Of a stretch of 64,000 bases of DNA, positions 1-11,181 are shown one piece after another. Source of the stretch: Echeneis naucrates (Eukaryota; Chordata; Actinopteri; Carangiformes; Echeneidae); NCBI RefSeq assembly GCF_900963305.1, contig NC_042529.1, forward strand, positions 2,846,501-2,910,500. Reading direction: 5' to 3'. The notes below the pieces were generated by a model. It saw only the letters and a program-made list of their open reading frames with translations. It was not told the origin of the DNA and ran no database searches. How positions within the stretch are numbered: the first letter of the stretch is position 1; every line of letters begins with the position of its first letter. Position numbers and translations under genes: made by a program.

Positions 1-305
1 TTTCTTCAATTGTCTTGATCAAACTTGTGACAATATAAAATATAGTGTTTTGATTGGAGAAAGATATCAACAGACCTTGTTAAATCTATTTTTTATTTCA
101 GCGTGTCGTTTGTGTGTCTGCAGGCTGGTTTCAGAGAACAGCAGCAGCAGGAGTTTTTAATTATAAATATGATTTTGTTTTGTCACTGATTGGTAAAAAA
201 AAAAAAATAAGCACATGGACTTTAATAGAAAATGAGCGAGACAGTCCTGCAGCAGCTCTGTGAACGTCGCCATCATGTCTGCCTCTGTCTTCTTCTCTCG
301 CTCAG

Positions 306-454
306 GTCTGATGTACCTGGGGGGCTACAGGCCCGTCTTGGAGCCCCGCCCCCACCACACCTCCACCAGCAATATCAACCTGGAGGAGCTGGGGGCAGAT
401 AACAGGGACAGCCAGAGTCCTAAACATCCCCGCTGCGGACCACTCATTGTGTAA
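306..454 (+). CDS. Last coding exon of an unidentified gene (partial)
   Basis: An acceptor (ctcgctcag, ending at 305) precedes an open segment that ends at a TAA at 452-454. The translated tail is about 48 residues, begins MYLGGYRPVLEPRP and ends RCGPLIV. It is polar, with several His, Asn and Pro residues and no membrane segment, so it looks like the cytoplasmic or disordered C-terminus of a larger protein whose other exons lie left of the window. I do not recognise the family. The coding call rests on the acceptor, the open frame up to the stop and the following long 3' UTR with a poly(A) signal near 2283. The phase cannot be checked without the upstream exon. The first in-frame Met at 310 is not taken as a start. 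Confidence 0.45.
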
Positions 455-2300
455 CACACACACACACACACACACACAGGACGTTGACCTTACCTGTCCG
501 GAGTCAGCTCTTCCTTTCCTGCCACAGTGCTGCATCACTGGATCCTGTCGTCCGAACACGGAAACCATCGTCTGGACTGATTGTTCTGATCGGGGAGAGG
601 AGGGAAGAGGATCGACTCCCTCTTCCCTCCTCTGTTCTCTTCAATCTCACAGAAGTTTCATTTATTTTTATTCTTTTTTTTTTTGTCTGTGAGCTAACGT
701 GTTGTGGGAGTGATTAGCCTACTGCTACATTATTATTATTATTATTATTTATTACCTGTAGGTCTAACCAATGAGAGCTGTGTATCGTGATCTTTACAAA
801 CATACCTGCTGCTCCCTTCCTTCCATGTCCCCTCGTTTCCTTTCCTTCCCGCCTGCTCTCCTCTATTACCAGCCAAATAGTCAGGGGTTACTGTGATCTG
901 CAATCGGATTTGTACTGATGTACTTCTTCTTCTCTGTACTTTACCTTATCCAACAACATGCTGACTCCTCTCCTCAGACCAGGGAGCAACCGTCTCCACT
1001 TCGCATGCAGCTTTTGACTCCTGCTGACTTTTTCTTTTTCCTCCTCCTCCTCCTCCTTCTTCTTCTTCCTTCTCATTCCCGCCGCCATCATTTCCAAACA
1101 TGGAAACTTGTGCTGAATGTGAATCTAGAGACACTTGGACTTGTGGGGTGGCAAGAAATGTCGGCTTAAGCAAACAGAAATAGGTAAAATATAAAAAATA
1201 CAAAAAGACACTTCAAACAGAATGTATGATGTGGCAGAAGGGGAATGTACGTCACCTAAACTGGAATTAAACACCAACTTTGAGCTCTAAACTGGACCCT
1301 TAAACACACGGGCACTGTGCCGTCCTCTTCCCTCTCCAGCTCGATGTCAGCATGTCAGTATTTTTATTGTTTCAACTGGAAATCAAACGAAGTACCACCA
1401 AGCAATAACAATGCCGAATGTGCAACTCCTCTCCTTTCTCCTGCAGGAGGCTCATTTACAGTCCAAACTATGACGGGTGTCCTTTTCTGTTCAAATCCAG
1501 ACATTTCAGTGTGTTTCTGATTTGATTTGATTCATAGAAAAGGGATTTAATGTGAGAAAAACAGCACACGGTGATTTTGAAAACTCGAAACGTGGGATTT
1601 AAGCCACACTGTGGCATTTTGTCCATCCTCACACTCCCCAGTATCCATCTGCCCTCCTCATTTGTGAAGCTTTTAGTTGTTTTGTTTTTTGTCTTTTTTG
1701 TACAATATACTTTAATGCATCGCTCACCTTCTTGTTGACGTTCTCCGTTTCTGTTTTTAATTTGTTGCAAAACACTGTGTTGTTTGTTAGAATGCGGATG
1801 ATAATATGTGAAAACCTGTAAACGTTTACACACACTTACACACACAAACGTGTGCGTGTCACGTAAGGAACTAACTGAAAAGGGACGATATCGAAATTTA
1901 ATGCACTATTCGCTATTTCCTGGACGACACACGTTGCGGTGCATGAGGCGTCAGTAGAGTAAGCATGTTAGTCTAGCTCGGCCCGCACCGTCCTGTACAG
2001 AACTTGATAACAGATCACTAAACACACTTCAAGCCGAACTTTAAACCCTTACGTAGTGTCATATAATCAGTTGCTGGCTCTTTATTCCCTTGGCCGAACT
2101 GTTGCGGTCAAGACTTCTGCACTACTATATCCAAGCTGCAAACGGTCATGTGATTACAGTCTGAATGTGTAGATGAAGCTCGTCTCTGCCGTCAGTTGCA
2201 GTGTGACATTGAATATTGAATCTGTAAGGCCCCACTTTTCTAGAATTCTGAGTGAAAATGTCAAAGAAAATATCAAACGGACAATAAAGTTTTTGCAACT
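455..2300 (+). other. Probable 3' UTR of the first gene
   Basis: About 1.8 kb of non-coding, AT-rich sequence follows the TAA at 452-454. It opens directly with a (CA)n run at about 453-478, holds a (TTA)n run at about 728-750 and a pyrimidine-rich tract near 1030-1075, and ends at an AATAAA at 2283-2288 followed by a GT-rich stretch (tggtggttggttg), the usual layout of a cleavage and polyadenylation site. The extent is inferred. Confidence 0.4.
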
Positions 2301-3723
2301 AAATGGTGGTTGGTTGATTTGCTGCTGATGCCATCAGGGCAGCGTTGTGTCAGACGCTGCTCTGAGATATTTCCAAACATGGTCTCCTTCACTCAAACTC
2401 GTTGAATTTTTCAAACTCTGGTATGCTGCATTTTCCCAAACAAGAGCTAAATTTGTATTTTGTCCCCAGTAAGAATAATTTCTCAGGCAGGGAATCACCA
2501 TTTTTCCCACAAATCATGACATTATTTGAAAATATTTCAAGACACACTATTTTAAGTAGACGTAAATGATAATCACAGTGTTTGCTGCTCTGTGGCTGCT
2601 CCTCAGTGGAGGCAGGTGTGCAAAACGTGATAAAAGAAAGTAAAATATTAAATGTTTCTGTCGCTTTTTGTTGAATTCCATGATGCATTTGTTTGTGCAA
2701 AAATATCAGCATCTGCAACGTGCCAGTGCACAATCCTTTGCTAACATGTTAGCCATGCTCCCGCTACAGGCTAATTGTTTATTAGCATTGTGTTGTGCTG
2801 CCTCCTTGTGGCACAAAATTCATCACTGCACTTTTAAATTTAGCAATAAAAGCATAACAATCTGCCATTAAATAGGTGAGTTTATCACTGATACTGTAGT
2901 CAACATAGAAAATGAGTCATTATTGGTGAATTGTCACACTTGAGTAGTGAGTTGATTAGTCGGTTAATAATAATCAATAACTACTTTATTATTCATTAAC
3001 TAAACTTCACATATTAAAGAAATGGATTTTATGCTGTTGGTCGGGCATATTAGAGACATTTTTCAGCATTGCTGACATTTAAAAGAGCAAACAAGCCACT
3101 GACATTAAAAGAATCTGCGTCAAAGTACTGATAAATGAAAGTAATCAGTAGCTGCAGCCTTTCCCAACCTGATTGTTTTTGAACCGATGTAATTACTGCG
3201 AGGACCATTAAACAATACAAAGACTTCATGAAACAAAGCCACTCAGCGCACAGAAGGAAACTTTTTGCTTGAATAGTAAATGGTCTGAGATGCTCCACAG
3301 GGAGGAACGAGTGGGTTTAAATGAGAGCTGCTCATAATCGGTGATCAGATTCTCTCAAATTGAATTAGTTATGTGCTGCTCTGTGTGTTAGAGTTAATGT
3401 CTGTAACTGAAGGCACTGCACACCGACCGCTGCCATGTTTACTTCAGTCACAGTAAATTCACATTGTGCTCTCAGACGGATGTGTCCTCTGCACCTGCCT
3501 CTGCTTTGGTTTTAATATTTGCTGCTCCTTCGTCAGGCCAATCAGTCACTCTCACCTGCCTGTAAAATCAAAGCCGGATGTGAACTCTCCTCCTCTTTAA
3601 GCTAATTACGGTGTCCGCCTGTCCGTCCGCTGAGGGAGGGGTTTCTCATGTTCTCATGCAGCCTCAGAGGACAAGCAGCACCAAGTAGGTTTGTTCTCAG
3701 AGAGTCAGCTGGAGGTTTTAAAC
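2301..3723. other. Intergenic region upstream of the channel cluster
   Basis: No coding exon seen. It contains degraded interspersed-repeat sequence, including a stretch near 2945-2990 with the gattagtcggttaataat-type motif (see the repeat at 55905-56080) and a segment at 2690-2860 with gctaacatgttagc motifs. The last 150 bases probably hold the promoter and 5' UTR of the first channel gene; no clear TATA box was found. Confidence 0.4.
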
Positions 3724-6700
3724 ATGATCCCTGTAGTTTTCTTCGTCCTGCTCTTCCTCACAGGTAAAACATTTCTTTTTATAAACCACTTTCACAAAAC
3801 TCTTTCAGGTAGAACTGTATTTATATCAGCGAATCGTGACTATCATGACAGGACAACATATCTAAAGCAGCATGTGCAATAATCTGGAGTTTTGGTCATT
3901 TTGTAATTTGATTGTTTTATAATTGTTTCTGTTGCACATCAAGTTGAAAAGCTGAAGTTGAAAAAGTTTTAATTTATGCTTTAATGTTTTGGGGGTTTCT
4001 TTATCATGAATTGAGGGATTGAAAGCTGCACGGTGTTCTCTCACATTAGCAGCAAGCTTCTATTTATGTCTGATAATTGCACATTTCCCCAAGAGACACT
4101 AAAGTGCTTTTGTTGAAGTGGTAATCATTGATGTTACATTAGAGCAACGAACAAAATAAAAAGAAATGGTTAAAATTGTTATAAAAGTATAATATGATAG
4201 TTGTTGTTGAGTTAAAACCAAAGCTAAGAGCGATAACATGTTGTGAAAACTTCCACTTTAGACGGGACGTCCTCTGAGAAGCTCTGCAGTTACAGAGAAC
4301 TCCTGGACCACCTGAACCTGACCACAGACAACAGCGCGCTGAAGCTGACCCGGCCCGTTCTGGACTACACGCACCCCACCGTGGTGGAGCTGGACATCAT
4401 GCTGTACGCCATCCTGGCCGTGGTACGAGCTGCGTCCTCGTCTTGGTGCGTGATTCACCTGCTGCTGCTCAGCTCTGACCTGTGTGTTTGTTCACAGATG
4501 GAGAAAACACAGACTTTTATCCCCTTCCTCTGGGAAAAACTGGTGAGTCCACTTGCTTTTTAATTTGGTTACTCAAATAAAAAAATGCCCATCTTTCATT
4601 ATTTTGTCGTTTGTTGAAAATAAACCTTTAATTTGTTGCAGATTTGGAACAACGAACTCATCACTTGGGATCCTGCTCAGTTTTGTGGAATCACTCAGAT
4701 TTCGCTTCCCGTAGATTTGCTCTGGAAACCCGACCTCTTCATCTATGAGATGTGAGAACGCTCACATGAAATGCCGACACTTAAAGCGTGGGCAGAACTT
4801 TGGCATCTTATGATTTTCAGTCTTTATCTGTCTGTGTAAAAGAAAATGTAATCCTCAAATTAACCCCCCCCCACCAACTAAAGAGTCTAGAAAAAAAGCT
4901 GGAAAAAAAAAAGCTTGATTGATTCACACGCTTAATTGTAAAATCTACGGCATCACCTGCCTTTGTTTTTTTTTATTTTGGATTCATTATTTCCAGGTGG
5001 TGCAAAGAAAAAGCAGGAAAAGCTTCTGTTTGTTGATGTAATTGGTTTATAATGGTTTGTTTGGTTGGTTTCTTACAGATAGAAGAGTAAACTGAAACCA
5101 CTCTATTGGCTTCAGATGTTCATGAACCAAGAAAGGACTTTGATGGGACATGGAGGCGTTTTAGTGATTTGATATCTTGGTGTTTATGTTTTGGTTTGAA
5201 TAGAAGATAAATGAATTTGCTGTGTACACAGCAGATCCTATGGTTCAACAAAGAGCTGAAACTCAAGCCCACGGCCTGTTGCGTCACAGTTTTTGTGTCT
5301 TTGTGTTGTCTCAGGATACAAAAAGACGAGTCCCCTCGGAACCCGTACATGTTTGTCTCCTACAATGGAAGGGTCACTTATGAAGACGACATTAATGTGG
5401 TCAGCACCTGCGAGATGGACGTCCACAAGTTCCCCTTCGACACGCAGAGTTGCAACATTTCCATCGGCTCTGCCATACACACCGGTGAGCGAGTGTGTGC
5501 GTTTGTGCGTCCGTCTCCGACTCTGACATGTTGAACTCAGACTCTTCTCTCGCCACAGTTGAGGAGTTTCGGCTCCTTCCGTTCTCCAACTCATCTCGGG
5601 CCACTCAGTTTTCCAGAGAGTGGATGAAGACTCAGGGCGAGTGGGAGTTTCTGCATCTGACCATCACCAGCAGCAACATAACGTACAGCAACAAACAGTG
5701 GGAGCAGCTGGTATACACTGTACGCATCACAGGTAGAGCGCCAGATGGCCGACGAATTCAGGAAAAATTAATTCCTCTGAACTTTTTGTTTTCCCAGTTC
5801 ACCATAAAGAGGAGGCCTCTCCTCCACGTCATCAACTTTCTGTTGCCCATCCTGTTTTTCCTGAGTCTGGATCTGGCCTCCTTCTTCATCTCAGACCACC
5901 GAGGAGAGAAACTGGGCTTCAAGGTCACCGTGCTGCTGGCCATCTCCGTCCTGCTGCTCATCCTCAACGACATCCTGCCCTCCATGTCCAACAAGACGCC
6001 GCTCATAGGTACAACGCCCTGAGCGATATATATTTGGTAGAAAAGAAAAAGTATCTCATCAGCTGAGCAAACAAACCGAAACTGAATCTGAATGGCAACG
6101 TTTTTCTTACTCACTGATTAAAACATTAGATTTTTTGTCACAAAGCTTTTGAACTGGCTACCAGAAAGAGCTTATCATTTCATTTTTTCTCCTCAGCGAC
6201 GTACTGCATTGTGATTTTTGCTCTGATGCTGCTGAGTCTGCTGGAAACCATCCTGGTTACGTATCTGATGGAAACAAACTCAGCCTCCCAGAAGAAGCTG
6301 ACGGATGACAAGGAGGACAAAAAGAAAACCGGTAACTGTCACTCCGGTGAGACTGAAATCACAGAGGAAATATGATCTGGATGTCCTCATTTAGTGAAAT
6401 TGGGGATTACGAATGATTTTACCTGGTTGGTTACTCTTCTGTTTTCAGAGGAAGGAGAACAGACTGCTGTTCATCACTGTTCATATTTCAGTGAGACGTC
6501 TGAAGGACAGAAACAGCATGAAATTCTGCCTCTGGCCAAGGTAGAGGATCACACTTTATCACCTCAGACAGCTCCATTTTCAGTGTCCAAAGTCTCGTAT
6601 ATCTCTTTCCTGTCACAATTAGTAATATGAATTTATCTCACACAAAAAGGCCTAGATCCCACAAAACCACGAAATATGAAGAAATAATAAGTTAAAAACG

Positions 6701-7456
6701 ATTAAAGGTTAAATAGATTCAGAGCACAAACAAAAGTTTCTGCTAATTGAGTAAATAACAAAAACAAAGAAACAAACAATAAATATCTGTCAATAACTTT
6801 TGGATGATAGACATTAAATGTTAAATGAGAATACTAATGACTCCAACGATGCCTTTGATTTTTTTTTTTTTTTTTTTACATCCCCTGAGGTGCCTGTTAA
6901 GGTTCCCTGTTGTGGTTTAGGATAAAATGTCACAACAATGAATGGATTAATTGCTTTGACATTTAGTCAAATTCATTCCCAGGTTAAAGGTATGACCATA
7001 TAAAGATTATAAATAGATTCACCATCCAACTACGTAATGATAAAATTTAACATCTGCAAACGTTCCTGCAGGCAAACAAAAATGTTAAATTAAGATCCCG
7101 ATTAGAGTTCCGTGTTAAAATAGTTTGCATTTCCCACAAATATGTCCAAAAAAAGGAAGATATTCCACAGTAAGGCACACCGATGTGGAGCCGGTGGGAG
7201 AGCGGAAGCCGTCTAACTGTGGTTGTATCGGTGTGTGCAGGATAACAGGAGCCTTCAGCCGGCCGAGTCTGTGTTGCTGCTGATTCTGGGAGAGCTGAGG
7301 AAGCTGCAGGAAACACTGAATCTGCACCTGAACTCCAGAGAGACAGAGGAGTCGTCCAGCCGCTGGGCCGCGAGAATCAACAGAGGTTTCTTCATTTTCT
7401 ACGTCACCACTGTGTCGCTGTTTGTACCGCTCATATTCATCCAATGGCACAATTAG
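3724..7456 (+). CDS. 5-HT3-like pentameric ligand-gated channel, copy 1
   Basis: Cys-loop receptor subunit, predicted as a cation channel of the plasma membrane. Ten coding exons: 3724-3763, 4262-4422, 4498-4542, 4642-4751, 5315-5484, 5559-5719, 5798-6008, 6197-6346, 6449-6540, 7241-7456; they sum to 451 aa plus stop. A signal peptide (MIPVVFFVLLFLTG) is followed by the extracellular domain, a Cys-loop C151-x13-C165 containing FPFD, TM1 at about 238-258, TM2 at about 265-290, TM3 at about 301-322, a short cytoplasmic loop and TM4 near the C-terminus. GEK before TM2 and the acidic residue at 20' (NDILP) fit cation selectivity. Loop-D Trp (FLWEK) and loop-A Glu (YEM) are kept, but the loop-B Trp of 5-HT3A is Ala172. 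Teleost databases usually call such genes 5-HT3A-like; the ligand is unknown. Donors of exons 6 and 8 were chosen by phase and by comparison with the two neighbours. Confidence 0.85.
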
Positions 7457-9319
7457 AAACACACTGTAAAGTCCTCCGCGTTAAAACGTTTTTGTTTGTA
7501 GGCAAGGTGAAAATATTTCACTTCACAAAACAGAGTTTGTGTTCATCTTGTTGTTTTAGCTGAGGTCATCTGAAGTTGTTGTTTGTTTTCATGTCATTCA
7601 ATTTTTTTTTCATAAATCAGCTCCATCAGTAATTCAACTGATCTCTCCGCCAACCTTCTGAATGACATGAAAAGTGACGAGCTCTGATGTTGACCTTCGA
7701 CCGTTTGGGTGGAAACTGTCTGTTGTAAATTGTGTTTGCTGCTTGCAGTATAACCAACAACGTGTTTTGTGGGTTCGCAGTGATCTTTGACCTTTTGACC
7801 AAAATATTGTAAGCAGGCCGTCGTTGACTCCAAGTGAACGTCTCTTTTGTCAAATCTGATGAGCTTTACCTCAAAGCTGCTGAGATGTGTTGTTGTGGCG
7901 GACGGGCTGTGTGCGTCTGACTGTGGCTGAAGGGCTGATGTCGTATACAGGCCGGCGGTGCAGCTGCGTCTTTAGGATTAGTGATGTAGGAGATTTGAAG
8001 CCGCAGCACCTGGACCCTGATTGGATCTTCACCTTGTGACCAGAACAAACTGAATCAAACGTAACCCAATCTGAACACATCGAATCCTTCACGTCGGTGA
8101 AGGATTCATCGTTGATGAAAAGACACACACACACATGCACAAACCGGCTGACCCCACTGATGTCATGCTGTCGTCCTCACACATTTATCATCCCGTTTCA
8201 GTCGTCTCTCACCTCGTGGCTCATCGCTCAGCCAGCCTTTAAACCAATCATGAGCATCCTCTCCAGATTTATGTCCCGATAACAGGATGAGAGAGGCCGG
8301 CTGTACATTCAGTATCAGTGTGTACGCAGTGTTATTGTAATAGAAACACTCAGGAACAACATCTCTCATATATTCTCACGTTTCTGGGTCTGCCACTTCG
8401 GTCCAAACTGAAATATCTCAACTAATAATCAGCGATAGGCGTTAAAAGTCCCCAGAGGGTGATTCCTAACGAGTTTTCCTCCACCATCCACGAGTTTGAG
8501 AAAATATTGGACTAATGGCCATGACATTTAATACGCACATTAATTACCAGGTCTGAATTTCATGTTTTCTGATGCATTGTGTCCGCTCAGCCCGAAGGAA
8601 GGTGAGAGTTCAGCCCTGCTGAATGAGATATGACTAAATATGGAGTAATGGTTTTTTATGGGAAGGGCAGAAACTGCATAAAGAAAACACTTCAGGGACT
8701 TATCTAGTGAGGAAAAACTCACTAGATAAGATTATATTAAGCTATCTTCTTTAGTTCAGAACAAAAACTTTGTGGCTCAAACTAAATTACATTATCCACA
8801 ATTTGTTTGTCTGCTAATATAATTCTTGTCAATAAAGAGAGTGATAACAGCTTTAAAGGATAAAAAGTTTTTAGATTTCCTTGTATGATATTTTCGTGTG
8901 TCAAACTTTTCACAGCAGAAATTGTATAAAGCTTCATCTTCTGCCATTTTTGTTTAATCTCTTCTGAAGTGCGAGTAAAAAGAAGGAGGCCCATAAGAGA
9001 ATAACATGCATTTCACAGTTTACAGTTTAATGTGCATTGTGTTTAATAGCTGCAATTAGTGAACATTTATGATCTTACAGTCATTAAGGGCCTATATTTA
9101 TCTAACAGGAACATTAATGCCTAAAACACCTCTGAGAGATGCTGTGGGAATGACCGCCATCTTTCTGGAGGGCCGTAATAATGATGAGGGGGAGAAAAAA
9201 AAAAAGAAAAGAAAAGAAACATAAAGGTTTGGTCATTCAGATGGTCCGTCCCTCCTTCATTATTCCTGCAACAGGCTTGATGTTTCAGGATTAAAGCAAC
9301 AGGAACCTGTGCTGTACAG
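7457..9319. other. Intergenic region between channel copy 1 and the decayed copy
   Basis: No coding exon recognised. A degraded interspersed repeat lies at about 8388-8482 (annotated separately). From about 9110 the sequence resembles the region upstream of channel copy 2 (about 10960-11100): a gaacatta start, a gagagatgctg motif, a tgtgggaatgac/tgtgggagtgac block and then a purine run. This indicates that promoter-proximal DNA was duplicated together with the gene. Confidence 0.4.
8388..8482 (+). repeat. Degraded interspersed repeat, family A copy
   Basis: The segment from ccacttcggtccaaactg through aaatatctcaac to gtccccagagggtgattcc matches the segments at 52125-52330 (same strand) and 23590-23935 (opposite strand). 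I recall this kind of sequence as a very common percomorph interspersed repeat; its class was not determined. Confidence 0.5.
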
Positions 9320-9790
9320 ATGTGCCTGTTCCTGCTCTTCTTCCTCAGAGGTAAGTCTGAACCGCGCTCTGCTCAGTCACTGCAGGTGAATCCTGCAAAG
9401 GGACAAAATTATTTCTCTGACTTTGTGAAGTTTAAGAAAGCAGACAAACTTTGTTAAATGATATAATAAAATAAACAATACTTACAATTGCTTGTTTCTG
9501 CTTCAGGTTGATGACAAACGCCATCCCCGTCACAGTTTTGCTGTATGTCTGCTCTCTCTGTCGCCATGAGTAAGGTCAAAATCCACTCATGCACCAATTT
9601 CACTTTCTGAATCAGAGAAAAATGTTCCTGAACTCTTTCCTTCATGCACCAGCCCGTCTCTCGGTAGATTTGTGTGTTTCAGCCTCAGATGGGATGGACT
9701 GTAGTTATCTGGACGTTTTAAACTGCCTGAATCTCACCTGAAATAATGAGCAGTACTTGATGGCCTGCTCTGAGCCGCTCTGGTTTGGTA
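9320..9790 (+). pseudogene. Decayed 5-HT3-like channel copy (exons 1-2 only)
   Basis: A signal-peptide exon with a good donor (9320-9350, MCLFLLFFLR then gtaagt) is followed by an exon-2 relic at about 9689-9785. The relic starts with the same phase-1 D-G junction as the live copies and reads DGMDCSYLDVLNCLNLT, matching the C-S-Y-x-x-V-x-x-x-L-N-L-T pattern of copies 1-3. After NLT an in-frame TGA (9739-9741) replaces the Lys or Thr codon of the live genes, and similarity fades over the next 15 codons. No exons 3-10 were found before copy 2 starts at 11182. It is a truncated relic of a fourth member of the tandem array, with upstream sequence shared with copy 2. Confidence 0.75.
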
Positions 9791-11154
9791 AGGCTCTAAA
9801 TCTTTTGTCAAACAATCATTATTTACTGAAGGGAAGCTTTATTAGTACTCAGTGGATGTGACTTAAGCTGTCTGAATAAACGACTGGAATAAGAAACAGA
9901 TCTAAAACTAAAAAGTGATGAATTTAAAAAGGGTGATCTGACAACATGAAGCTTCATAACAGAAAGGCTAATTAACACCAGATTAAGGAGCTCTTTTTGA
10001 AAACACAAAATTCAAAATATATTTCGGTGGATATTCTCACCTGAAACGTTTTTGTCTTTGATTTTTGACTTTTTGTCGCCATCTCGCTTTGTTTCAAACA
10101 TGGAGAGCAAAACATTTGTGGCTGCATTCATCAACCAAAGCGACGGCATGTTGTGCATTAATGTTCCTTAAAAATTAAGAGCCACTTTAAATTCCATGTT
10201 AGATAGAAGGATGCTGCTTCGCTTCTCCTCAGTTAATGATCCAGGTCATGTGCACACATTTATGCATCTATCTGATCGTGCAGATCCATCAGAGAGCAAA
10301 TTCTGCTGAATATTTTCTGAGGTTGATAAATTAAGGTCGTGCTTTTGTATTTGCTCTGATGTTGTTTGTGTTTTTGCTGGATATTAATTTATAGTTCTAG
10401 TTTAAAAATGCCTCTTTTTGTCTGAACCAAATTTATTTTCTTTCCACATAAAACATGAAAATTGAGGCAGTAAATGTATAACAGTGATTTAAATGGAATA
10501 TTTTCTGCCCCCAATGATTGGATAACCAAATCCAAAGAAATTAATGCTCATCATTTCATCTAAATTAGAAGTGATTAAGAACAAATGCAACGACACTGTC
10601 ACGTGAACAGAATTTAAATAAGGCGCCTGATTGATTTATTCTTTTACCCTCTAAATGAATCTGTGTTCATGTCTCTCCTGAATTGAATAAAATGTACCGG
10701 ATGAAGCTGTTGAGTGTTGAAGTGGATCAGGATCAGTGACTGTCCAGACTCCAGTCTATGACTCACATCCTTTTAATACCCATAAAAGACTGAGTCTTAG
10801 TCACACCAAACTATCTGAAGGATCTCTGGTGTATCGATGCTGCTCCTGATTGTACTTTTCACTTGGATGTGTGTCCAAAATGTCTATTAGCTGATTTCTG
10901 AAATCCGTTTTTACCATTCAACAATCATTACTGCCCATTTTTGACTCCACCAGGAACATTACCGCCTCCTGTTCCTGCCCGAGAAGACCACGGAGAGATG
11001 CTGGGATGGCTTCTGTGGGAGTGACTGCTGGCTCTGGTTGGCTATTAGAGTAATGAGATTTGAGGAAAAAAAAGAAAAAGGAACAGTTTTATGAGCGACT
11101 TGATGACATTTCCAGACAGTCCTGAGAGGACGAGGGAACATATTCACCGTACAG
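9791..11154. other. Intergenic region upstream of channel copy 2
   Basis: AT-rich sequence without recognisable exons. The last 250 bases share blocks with the region upstream of the decayed copy (9110-9240) and presumably include the promoter of copy 2. Confidence 0.35.
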
Positions 11155-11181
11155 ATGTCTCTAACAGGTGCTGCCATCAGG

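Noticed and set aside
888-1203. Minus-strand open frames with runs of Glu and Lys
   Set aside because: They are translations of a pyrimidine-rich tract in the presumed 3' UTR, not protein signatures.
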